Of a stretch of 64,000 bases of DNA, positions 18,855-27,300 are shown one piece after another. Every line of letters starts with the position of its first letter. Within the stretch, counting starts at the first letter, position 1. The position numbers were made by a program, and so were the translations under genes. The stretch spans positions 496,001 to 560,000 of the forward strand of contig NZ_KB892705.1 of the NCBI RefSeq assembly GCF_000373905.1. Reading direction: 5' to 3'. The notes under the pieces are model-generated. The model did no database searches. It was not told the DNA's origin and saw only the letters and a program-made list of their open reading frames with translations. This DNA comes from Mycobacterium sp. 155. Its GTDB lineage: Bacteria > Actinomycetota > Actinomycetes > Mycobacteriales > Mycobacteriaceae.

Positions 18855-19193
18855 TCAGTAGTTGCTGCAGCTCCCGGCGATCGAGCTGATCGGCCCGAAG
18901 TACTGCGAAGCCGCCGGGCTGCTCTCCAACTGTGCGACTGTCTGTTGGCGATCGGACGGCGGTGAGGCCAGGAAGCTGCGCAGCGCGCCCTGTGCGAACG
19001 GCGATGTGTTGAACTCCTCGGCCAGCGCGGGCTGCTGCGCGTTGAGCGCCGCGATGACCTGGTCATAGGTGCACGTCGTGTTGATCACCGGACCGAAGTC
19101 GGGTGCCGCTGATGCGACACCGACAGACAAGGGCACGGACAACGCGACGCCACAGACAGCGATCGCCAGATTCGTGCGTGACAGCTTGACCAT
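18855..19193 (-). CDS. Haemophore-related exported protein (Rv0203-like family)
   Basis: A 112-residue secreted protein with a Sec signal peptide (basic MVKLSRTN, hydrophobic core, cleavage near ASAA-PDFG at about residue 30). The mature part has two cysteines (TTCTYDQ and AGSCSNY) and the mycobacterial haemophore-related pattern TCTYDQVIAALNAQQPALA...FLASPPSDRQ. The family includes the haem-binding Rv0203, but haem binding here is inferred only. It is a single gene on the minus strand with its promoter in the 276-bp gap shared with the LtrA gene. Confidence 0.82.
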   Translation of the reverse strand: MVKLSRTNLAIAVCGVALSVPLSVGVASAAPDFGPVINTTCTYDQVIAALNAQQPALAEEFNTSPFAQGALRSFLASPPSDRQQTVAQLESSPAASQYFGPISSIAGSCSNY

Positions 19194-19469
19194 GTGTCGC
19201 TACCCCCATCATTGCTCGCCGTAGGCCGCCAGATTTGCCGAGGCGGTTCTCTAGATTGGACTCGTTCGAGGTTAACAGGGTCGGCCGACATCGCGTCCGC
19301 CACACGCACTGACCAGGGACGACATGGTCTGGCTTGCGAATTGCGCCTGTTATGCAGCGACCGTGAAGGCGCGGACGGTCTTGGGTGCCATCTGACAGCC
19401 CGGCGCTGCGGGGATCGCCGCTCACCCCGGTACCGTCACCTTCGACACCGATCGGGAGGACGCTGACAC

Positions 19470-20741
19470 GTGGCCGAGGGCGATTCGAGTTCGCCGGTGC
19501 AGACCCACCGGATCCGCCGGATGTCGGGACGTGATCCCCATGAACTGCACCGGGTCTCCTCGCCGTTGGAGTTGTTGTTCGACCTGACCTTCGCAATCGC
19601 CTTCGGCGTGGCGGCCGCGCAGTTGGCGCATCTGCTGGCCGAGGGGCACGTGGCCGCCGGGCTGCTGGGTTTCGGGTTTGCGGTGTTCGCCATCTGGTGG
19701 GCGTGGATGAACTTCAGCTGGTTCGCCTCGGCGTATGACACCGATGACTGGATCTATCGGCTGATGACCATGGTGCAGATGGTCGGCGTCATCATCCTGG
19801 CACTGGGGCTCCCGCAGACCTTTGCCTCAATCGAACATGGCGGACACGTGGACAACACCGTCGTGGTGGCGGGGTATGTGGTGATGCGGATCGCCATGGT
19901 GGGCCAGTGGCTGCGGGCCGCGCGTCAAGATCCGGACCGGCGGTCCGCCTGCCTGACCTACGCGGTCGTGATCGTCGTCGCGCAGATCGGCTGGGTCGGC
20001 CAGATCCTGGTGAACACGTCGGCATCGGTGTTCGCGGCGAGCGCACTGGTACTGATGGCGTTCGAGATCTCTGGTCCATTCTTCGCCGAGCGCCGGATGG
20101 GCGGCACGCCCTGGCATGCCCACCACATCGCCGAGCGATACGGGCTGCTGGCGATCATCGCGCTCGGCGAGGGTGTCGTCGGAACGGTGGCGTCACTGTC
20201 TGCCGCGGTCGGTGAGCACGGCTGGTCCGCCGACGCGGTCGTGCTAGCGGTGGCCGGGACAGGTCTCACGTTCGGGATGTGGTGGGTGTACTTCCTGGTT
20301 CCGGCTGGCGAGTTGCTACATGCTCACCGCGAGGTCTCGTTCCTGTACGGATATCTGCATTTGGTGGTGTTCGGTTCGATCGTGGCGACCGGCGCCGGGC
20401 TGCACGTCGCGGCCTACTACTTCGAAGAGCAGTCCGCGCTGAGCGCGGTGGGCACCGTGATGGCTGTCGCGATTCCGGTTGGGGCCTACATCGCCGCCAT
20501 GTTCGTCATCTATTCGTTGTTGGTCGGCGCATTCGATGCTTTCCACACCGGACTGCTGGTTGTCGCCGGTGCGGTATTGGCCATCGCGGTGGCGATGGCT
20601 GCCGCGGGCGTTCCTATGGCGCCGTGCCTGCTCGTGGTGACGGCGGCGCCGATGGTCATCGTGGCGGGTTTCGAACTGGTGGGGCATCGGCATGCCGGAG
20701 CGATCGTCGCCAGACGGCTGGCCGATCAGCGGGGCGAGTGA
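19470..20741 (+). CDS. Low temperature requirement protein A (LtrA) family membrane protein
   Basis: A 423-residue integral membrane protein with roughly ten to eleven hydrophobic segments. The family signature follows the start: HRVSSPLELLFDLTFAIAFG, WWAWMNFSWFASAYDTDDW, and later HIAERYGLLAIIALGEGVVG. LtrA was first linked to cold growth in Listeria; its biochemical function remains unclear. The GTG at 19470 follows a good site GGGAGGA (19455-19461). It is monocistronic and converges with the MFS gene, whose stop is inside its last codons' region (20726). Confidence 0.88.
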   Translation: MAEGDSSSPVQTHRIRRMSGRDPHELHRVSSPLELLFDLTFAIAFGVAAAQLAHLLAEGHVAAGLLGFGFAVFAIWWAWMNFSWFASAYDTDDWIYRLMTMVQMVGVIILALGLPQTFASIEHGGHVDNTVVVAGYVVMRIAMVGQWLRAARQDPDRRSACLTYAVVIVVAQIGWVGQILVNTSASVFAASALVLMAFEISGPFFAERRMGGTPWHAHHIAERYGLLAIIALGEGVVGTVASLSAAVGEHGWSADAVVLAVAGTGLTFGMWWVYFLVPAGELLHAHREVSFLYGYLHLVVFGSIVATGAGLHVAAYYFEEQSALSAVGTVMAVAIPVGAYIAAMFVIYSLLVGAFDAFHTGLLVVAGAVLAIAVAMAAAGVPMAPCLLVVTAAPMVIVAGFELVGHRHAGAIVARRLADQRGE

Positions 20742-21995
20742 GTCTCGAAGCTCTCCAACAACATCCGGTCCTGCTCGACCTGCATGAGCCTGCGGGCCTT
20801 GCTACGGGTGATCAGGATGCCGATGGTGGCCAGCACCCAGATCGCGTATTGCACGGTCCAGGCCACCCGGAACGACGCGGCCGAATAGTCGCCGGCATGG
20901 GACAGGATGACTCCCATGGTCTGCATGACCAGCAGTGCCGCTATGAATCCGCCCATGTTGACCATGCCCTGTGCGGTGCCCAGCGTGGCGCTCGGATTGA
21001 ACGTGCGGGCGAAGTCGAAGCCGACCATCGAACCCGGCCCGCCCACCGAGATGATCACGATGAGCACCACCAGCAGCCATAGCGGGGCGCGGCCCGGTAG
21101 TGCCAGCACCACAGTCCAGATCAGCGCGTTGCTTGCAACGATGCCGAGCACCAGGCGCGACCGGTGATGCGGGTGGCGGCCGGTGAAGATCCCGATCGCG
21201 ATGCCCGCGACGATCGCGACCGCCACCGAGAGGGTCAGCAATGAGCCGGCCGCGGTCGTGGACAAGCCCTGCGCGACGGTCAGATAGGGCACACCCCACA
21301 TCAGCGCAAACACCGTCACCGAGAACTGGGTGCCCATGTGAGTGAAGAAGCCCAGCCGTGTCCCGGGCCGCAGCCACACCGTTTTCACGCTGGCCAGGAT
21401 GTCGTGGACGGTGGTGGTCTCGACCGTGACCACGCGCCCGTGCGGGCTGTTGCGAATCAAGGCGAACGCGAGTGTCATCGCCACCACTCCCAAAGCGGCC
21501 ACGCTGAGATAGGCCGGGGTCCAGCCGGAACCGGTGAGCAGCGCCAGGAACGGCACTGCCGACAGCACCTGGCCGAACTGCCCGCAGATGCCGGTCAACT
21601 GGGTGACGAGCGGCACCTGCGCGGGTTTGAACCAGTGCGGCACCAGGCGCAGTACCGAGATGAAGGTGACCGCGTCGCCGAGGCCCACGATCGCGCGAGC
21701 CGTGAACGCCGCGGGCAAGGATTCGCTGACCGCCAACACCAATTGGCCTGTCGCCATCAGGGCGGCGCCGGAGACGATGAGCACGCGTGAGCCGAACCGG
21801 TCGAGCAGCAACCCGGCGGGCACCTGCGCACCGGCGTAGACGATCACCTGCAGCACGACGAAGCTCGACAGCACACTCGGATTGGCGGCAAACCGATCGG
21901 CGGCCTGCAGGCCGGAAACGCCGAGGGTGGTTCGGTCGAGTACCGCGACGATGTACGCAAGCAGTCCGGTGGCCCAGACGATCCAGGGACGCACT
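20726..21995 (-). CDS. Major facilitator superfamily transporter
   Basis: About 423 residues with twelve predicted membrane helices. The MFS loop motif after helix 2 is present as GLLLDRFGSR, and helix 1 reads WIVWATGLLAYIVAVLDR. The substrate is unknown. The GTG at 21995 is chosen since it follows a GAAAGG site and starts just before helix 1; an ATG at 22039 would add 15 residues and overlap the small upstream ORF by 32 bp. The C-terminus overlaps the LtrA gene's 3' end by 16 bp in convergent orientation. A divergent MerR gene upstream is its likely regulator. Confidence 0.85.
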
Positions 21996-22007
21996 CGCGG
22001 CCTTTCG

Positions 22008-22226
22008 TCAAACGGATTTGTCTTGATATCCCGCAACATGGTCGCGCACGCGGGGGTGGCTTTCCAGTTCTGGCCAGGTGAATTCACTCACGGCGGCTCG
22101 CCGACCGCGCAGGTAATAGTTGGCTGTGATCGCAGTGACATGTGTAAATTCATGCCCGGTGGTCAATATATCTGCAGATGAAACGTGGGACAGCCCAGTT
22201 ATCGGCTGTGTTGTTTCTGTGGTCAA
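22008..22226 (-). CDS. Possible small protein upstream of the MFS gene
   Basis: A 72-residue reading frame starting at TTG (22224-22226) and ending 12 bp before the MFS GTG start. Composition looks protein-like (EFTHVTAITANYYLRGRRAAV, then FTWPELESHPRVRDHVAGYQDK) and it occupies the whole interval between the MFS gene and the divergent MerR promoter. No family recognised, no signal or membrane segment. Placement suggests an MFS-linked operon leader gene, but it could be spurious. Confidence 0.4.
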   Translation of the reverse strand: MTTETTQPITGLSHVSSADILTTGHEFTHVTAITANYYLRGRRAAVSEFTWPELESHPRVRDHVAGYQDKSV

Positions 22227-22303
22227 AACTTCGCTCGTAGTCGTTTTGTCGGGGTAGGGTGGGGGAATGCATCGCTGTCCGGCTCGGCGCGGGAGTAGCC
22301 AGA

Positions 22304-22912
22304 TTGGCTGAGTACCGGTTGGATGATCTGGCGCGAATCTCGGGCGTCAGCGCTAGGAACATCCGCGCCTATCGTGAGCGCGGGTTGCTCGATCCACCCC
22401 GTCGTGTCGGTCGTTCGGCGTACTACAGCGACACCCACCTGGCCCAACTGGCGGCGATCAGCCGGCTTCTCGGCAAAGGATTCAGTTCCGCGCACATCGC
22501 AGAGTTCTTCGATGGGCTGCGGCACGGCCAGAGCCTTGTCGACGTCCTGGGTATCCCGCCGACGGCGGTCGGTCAACAGGCCCGTCGTCTGCAGGTCGCC
22601 CCAGCAGATCCTGACTTGGGCACCCTTGTCTCGCGTGGTTTGGTGCGAATCATCGACGGCGCTGTGGTTCTGACCGATCCGGTGCTGGCGGAGGTCGTCG
22701 ACCACATACCGGATCAACACATGTGGCTGCACGCTATCGCCCAGGTGGTCGCGTCGACCGATGCTGCGGTCGGCGCGCTTGCCGAGTCGGCGGTCGGGAC
22801 GGTCGCCGACTGTTTGACCGATCAACAGGAGTCCGACAGCCGCGCTCTGGTGCATGCCGTGCTGTCCGGTCTGCTCGACCAGGCCGTCAAGCGGGCTGCT
22901 GCGATCGCCTGA
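22304..22912 (+). CDS. MerR family transcriptional regulator
   Basis: About 202 residues. The N-terminal winged HTH is clear: YRLDDLARISGVSARNIRAYRERGLLDPPRRVGRS is the MerR pattern (residues 3-38, key residues R-x-Y-R-x-R-G-L-L), followed by AYYSDTHLAQLAAI. The C-terminal half is helical with no metal-binding cysteines, so it more likely senses an organic compound than a metal. TTG at 22304 is chosen because GGGAG (22291-22295) is at the right distance; a GTG at 22259 would add 15 residues. It diverges from the MFS transporter. Confidence 0.85.
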   Translation: MAEYRLDDLARISGVSARNIRAYRERGLLDPPRRVGRSAYYSDTHLAQLAAISRLLGKGFSSAHIAEFFDGLRHGQSLVDVLGIPPTAVGQQARRLQVAPADPDLGTLVSRGLVRIIDGAVVLTDPVLAEVVDHIPDQHMWLHAIAQVVASTDAAVGALAESAVGTVADCLTDQQESDSRALVHAVLSGLLDQAVKRAAAIA

Positions 22913-23018
22913 GCGGCACACCCGCGAGGTGGCGGAGCCACGCTGAACTGCAAGCGCCGTAAGGAAATTCGCGGCACGGGCGACTTACCCGGCCCAGACG
23001 GTTCTTGATCGACAGGCT

Positions 23019-23036
23019 GGCGCCTTCGGTGGCGCC
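23019..23036. terminator. Hairpin after the MerR gene
   Basis: GGCGCC-TTCGGT-GGCGCC forms a strong GC hairpin with a TTCG-containing loop about 107 bp after the MerR stop. There is no U-run, so termination would be of the non-canonical, U-less kind reported for mycobacteria. Confidence 0.45.
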
Positions 23037-23042
23037 TCTCGA

Positions 23043-23108
23043 CGTCGGTGTGAATCGTCGGTGTGAATATTGATAGAGATGTGACCAGTGGCGTTGATGT
23101 GAATATTG
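23043..23108. promoter_or_regulatory. Direct repeats upstream of the Rv2525c-like gene
   Basis: A perfect 13-bp tandem repeat CGTCGGTGTGAAT occupies 23043-23055 and 23056-23068. The downstream part, TGTGAATATTG (23062-23072), recurs at 23098-23108. The three TGTGAAT boxes lie 26-85 bp before the start of the gene at 23134, in promoter position, and could bind a regulator. This is inferred from position alone. Confidence 0.5.
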
Positions 23109-23133
23109 GGACGACTGTCGTAACCTGATATTC

Positions 23134-23847
23134 GTGTCGATGTCCCGGCGCGAGCTGCTCAGATGCGCCGCTGCTACACCCGCGCTGCTCGGGCTGGGCG
23201 GGCTGGTTGCCGCGCCGCCCGCAGGTGCCGCGCCGTTGGGCGTGCTGCTCGACTATGCCGCGGGCGTCATCAAGGCCTCCGACATTCGATCGGCGGGCGC
23301 AATCGGCGCGATCCGCTACGTCTCCGATCGTCGCCCCGGCGGCGCGTGGATGCTCGGTAAGCCGATCCAGCTTCCCGAGGCCCGCGATCTCTACCAGAAC
23401 GGTATGAAGATCGTGTCCTGCTACCAGTACGGCAAGCAGGACACCGCGGACTGGCTGGGTGGACAGAACGCGGGTGTGCAGCACGCCAAGCGGGGCTGGC
23501 AACTTCATGTTGCCGCGGGCGGCCCCTACGGCGCGCCGATCTATGCATCCATCGATGACGACCCCACGCCCGAGCAGTACAAACAGCAAGTCGCACCTTA
23601 TCTTCGGGGCTGGGAGTCGGTGATCGGCCACCAGCGCACCGGCGTCTACGCGAACTCCAAGACCATCGAGTGGGCGTTGCAGGACGGTCTCGGCTCCTAC
23701 TTCTGGCAGCACAATTGGGGGTCCCCGGGCGGCGTCGCCCACCCCGCCGCGCAGCTGCATCAGGTCGAGATCGACAAGCGCAACGTCGGGGGAGTCGGGG
23801 TGGACATCAACCACATCCTCAAGCCGCAATTTGGCCAGTGGGACTGA
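23134..23847 (+). CDS. Tat-exported DUF1906 protein, glycoside-hydrolase-like fold (Rv2525c homologue)
   Basis: A 237-residue exported protein. The twin-arginine signal SRRELLR is followed by a hydrophobic run and an APPAGAAP cleavage region near residue 31. The mature part is the DUF1906 (glycoside-hydrolase-like TIM-barrel) domain: LLDYAAGVIKASDI, SCYQYGKQDTADW, the acidic YASIDDDP strand, TGVYANSKTIEW and the C-terminal VDINHIL. The M. tuberculosis homologue Rv2525c is a Tat substrate next to fas and has been linked to cell-wall and beta-lactam phenotypes; activity is not established. The start is GTG at 23134 or ATG at 23140. It lies upstream of fas on the same strand. Confidence 0.88.
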   Translation: MSMSRRELLRCAAATPALLGLGGLVAAPPAGAAPLGVLLDYAAGVIKASDIRSAGAIGAIRYVSDRRPGGAWMLGKPIQLPEARDLYQNGMKIVSCYQYGKQDTADWLGGQNAGVQHAKRGWQLHVAAGGPYGAPIYASIDDDPTPEQYKQQVAPYLRGWESVIGHQRTGVYANSKTIEWALQDGLGSYFWQHNWGSPGGVAHPAAQLHQVEIDKRNVGGVGVDINHILKPQFGQWD

Positions 23848-24361
23848 CCGGTAAGTCTTTTTCAGCAAACTTTTCGGATCCACCCGTACGGTTCGCTTGA
23901 CATATGTCGCCTCAATGTCGACCGGCGACATGGCAGTCCGACGGGCTTCGTCGGCCCCGGATTTTAGATAACGATTTGATAACAATGCTGCTTTGATCTG
24001 CATTGTTGTTGCTACCCGAACGTAACCACCTGCCAGCAGGAAGTTTGTACCGAATGCGTTCTGCCGCTGTCGAACGCGGTGTTACGTTACCGGGGGTTAC
24101 CCGTGCGTAGAACTCGTCAGTAACCAATCGCGCGGAGAAATGGCCGCTTGCTCTTATGACACCCTTAGTACGGCAGGGATGCTCACCCACCTTTCTGGAC
24201 CACCCGGAACCTGAACCGGAGGCGGCTCCCTGCCGGATTCGACGCTGAATCGCCGATGGCCTAACGCCCGGGGGACTTGAGCCTCTGGGCCCGACAGCCA
24301 TGGCAGGCATACGGCCGCCCGTACGCGACAACACCCGAGCAGCACCGAGGAGATAGCCCCA
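23848..24361. promoter_or_regulatory. 514-bp fas promoter and leader region
   Basis: No gene supported. The first part (about 23850-24010) is AT-rich for this genome and holds the inverted repeat at 23981-24007. GTTAC/GTAAC motifs cluster at 24021, 24081-24091, 24096 and 24119. The remaining about 230 bp is a GC-rich leader ending in GAGGAGATAGCCCCA-GTG. The region must contain the promoter for fas-acpS; in M. tuberculosis this promoter is activated by FasR, so the motifs here are candidate FasR sites (inference). Confidence 0.6.
23981..24007. promoter_or_regulatory. AT-rich inverted repeat in the fas upstream region
   Basis: Perfect 8-bp arms AACAATGC (23981-23988) and GCATTGTT (24000-24007) with an 11-bp spacer, about 355 bp before the fas start and immediately after a GATAACGATTTGATAAC stretch. 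It is a candidate regulator site for fas. Confidence 0.5.
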
Positions 24362-27300
24362 GTGACGATCTACGAACACGACCGAGTGTCCGCCGGTTGG
24401 AACGACGAGTCTGGATCCGACGGACTGCCGGTCGACTCCGCCCACGCACTTGTCGACCGGCTCAGCGCCGGCGAACCCTACGCGGTGGCTTTCGGCGGTC
24501 AGGGCAGCGCTTGGCTGGAAACCCTTGAGGAACTGGTGTCCTCCGCCGGGATCGAAGCCGAGCTGGCGACCCTGGCCGGCGAGGCAGAGCTGATGCTGGA
24601 GCCCATCGCCGCCGAGCTCGTCGTGGTCCGGCCTATCGGCTTCGACCCGCTGCAGTGGGTCCGCGCGCTGGCCTCCGAAGAGCCGGTGCCGTCGGTCAAG
24701 CAGCTGACGTCGGCCGCGGTGTCGGTGCCGGGCGTGCTGCTGACCCAGATCGCCGCCATTCGCGCCCTGGCCCGTCAGGGGATGGACCTGACCGCCACCC
24801 CGCCGGTGGCGGTCGTGGGGCACTCCCAGGGCGTGCTGGCCGTCGAGGCGCTCAAGGCCGGCGGCGCCAAGGATGTCGAGTTGCTCGCGTTGGCCCAGCT
24901 GATCGGTGCCGCGGGCACACTCGTGGCCCGCCGGCGCGGTATCACCGTGCTGGGCGACCGGCCGCCGATGGTCTCGGTCACCAACGCCGAGCCCGAGCGC
25001 ATCTACGAACTGCTCGCGGAGTTCTCTCAGGATGTCCGCACCGTGCTGCCGCCGGTGCTGTCCATCCGCAACGGTCGTCGTTCGGTCGTCATCACCGGCA
25101 CGCCCGAGCAGCTGTCCCGGTTCGAGCTGTACTGCACCCAGATCGCCGAGAAGGAAGAGTCCGAGCGCAAGAGCAAAGTCCGCGGCGGCGCGGTGTTCGC
25201 GCCGGTGTTCGACCCGGTCCAGGTCGAGGTCGGCTTCCACACCCCGCGCTTGTCCGACGGCATCGAGATCGTGGGCCGCTGGGCCGAGGCCGTGGGCCTC
25301 GACGTCACGCTCGCCAAGGCGATGACCGAGGCGATCCTGGTCAACCAGGTGGACTGGGTCGAAGAGATCACCGGGGTGCACTCGGCAGGCGCCCGCTGGA
25401 TTCTCGACCTGGGCCCCGGCGACATTCTCACCCGGCTGACCGCTCCCGTCATTCGCGGGCTCGGGGTGGGCATCGTGCCCGCCGCTACGCGCGGCGGCCA
25501 GCGCAACCTGTTCACCATCGGTGCGGTGCCCGAGGTGGCCCGCCCGTGGTCCAGCTACACCCCGACCCTGGTGTCGCTGCCCGACGGCTCGGTCAAGCTC
25601 GAGACCAAGTTCACCCGGCTCACCGGGCGCTCGCCGATCCTGCTCGCCGGTATGACCCCGACGACCGTCGATGCCAAGATCGTCGCGGCCGCCGCCAATG
25701 CCGGCCACTGGGCCGAGTTGGCCGGCGGTGGTCAGGTCACCGAGGGCATATTCGACGACCGCATGACCGAGCTGACCACGCTGCTGGAGCCCGGCCGCGC
25801 GATCCAGTTCAACACTCTGTTCCTGGACCCCTACCTGTGGAAGCTTCAGGTCGGCGGCAAGCGCCTGGTGCAGAAGGCCCGGCAGTCGGGTGCCCCGATC
25901 GACGGCGTCGTCGTCAGCGCGGGCATTCCCGATCTGGAAGAGGCCGTCGAGCTGATCGACGAACTCAACGACGCCGGCATCAGCCACGTGGTGTTCAAGC
26001 CGGGCACCGTCGAGCAGATCCGCTCGGTGATCCGGATCGCCGCCGAGGCACCCACGAAGCCGGTGATCGTGCACATCGAGGGCGGCCGCGCCGGTGGCCA
26101 CCACTCGTGGGAGGACCTCGACGACCTGCTGCTGACCACCTACTCGGAGCTGCGTAGCCGGTCCAACATCACCATCTGCGTCGGCGGTGGCATCGGTACG
26201 CCCGAGCAGGCCGCCGAGTACCTGTCCGGCCGCTGGTCGGCCGGCCACGGCTACCCGCTGATGCCGATCGACGGCATCCTCGTCGGCACGGCCGCGATGG
26301 CCACGCTGGAGGCGACCACCAGCCCCCAGGTCAAGGAGCTTCTGGTGGCGACCCAGGGCACCGACCAGTGGGTGGGTGCCGGAAAAGCCCAGGGCGGCAT
26401 GGCCTCCGGACGCAGCCAGCTCGGCGCCGACATCCACGAGATCGACAACACCGCGTCACGCTGCGGCCGGTTGCTCGACGAGGTGGCCGGCGACGCCGAC
26501 GCGGTCGCGGACCGTCGCGACGAGATCGTCGCGGCCATGGCCGACACGGCCAAGCCCTACTTCGGCGACGTCGCCGACATGACCTACCTGCAGTGGTTGC
26601 GCCGCTACGTCGAGCTGGCCATCGGGGACGGCAACAGCACCGCCGACACCAAGCGGGACCACTCGCCGTGGCTGGACATCACCTGGCGCGACCGCTTCGA
26701 GCAGATGCTCAAGCGTGCCGAAGGGCGTTTGCACGCACAGGATTTCGGTCCGGTCGAGACGGTGTTCGACAACGACGCGCTACTCGAGGATCCCAAGGCC
26801 GCGCTGGCCGCCCTAGTCGGTGCCTACCCGGACGCCGCATCGGTGCAGCTGCACCCGGCCGACGTCCCGTTCTTCACGGAACTGTGCAAGACGCTGGGCA
26901 AGCCGGTCAACTTCGTGCCGGTCATCGACAAGGATGTGCGCCGCTGGTGGCGCAGTGACTCGCTGTGGCAGGCGCACGACGCCCGCTACACGGCCGACCA
27001 GGTGTGCGTCATCCCCGGCACCGCCGCCGTCGCCGGCATCACCCGTGTCGACGAGCCCGTCGGCGAGTTGCTCGACCGCTTCGAGCAGGCCGCCGTCGAC
27101 GAGGCGCTGTCAGCGGGTGCCCAGCCGGTGCCCGCGCTGTCCCGACGGGCCCGCCGCGCCGGCGTGTCCGGTCCGCTGGCCGTACTGCTCGATGCTCCCG
27201 ATGTGCTGTGGGCCGGGCGTACCGCCACCAACCCGGTGCACCGCATCGCCGCGCCCGCCGACTGGCAGGTCAACGAAAATCGTTCCGCCACCAACGCTTC

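Noticed and set aside
23912..26437. An 841-residue open frame on the minus strand across the fas 5' end
   Set aside because: It is antisense to the acetyltransferase and enoyl-reductase domains of fas, has low-complexity composition and no family motif; it is a GC-skew artefact.
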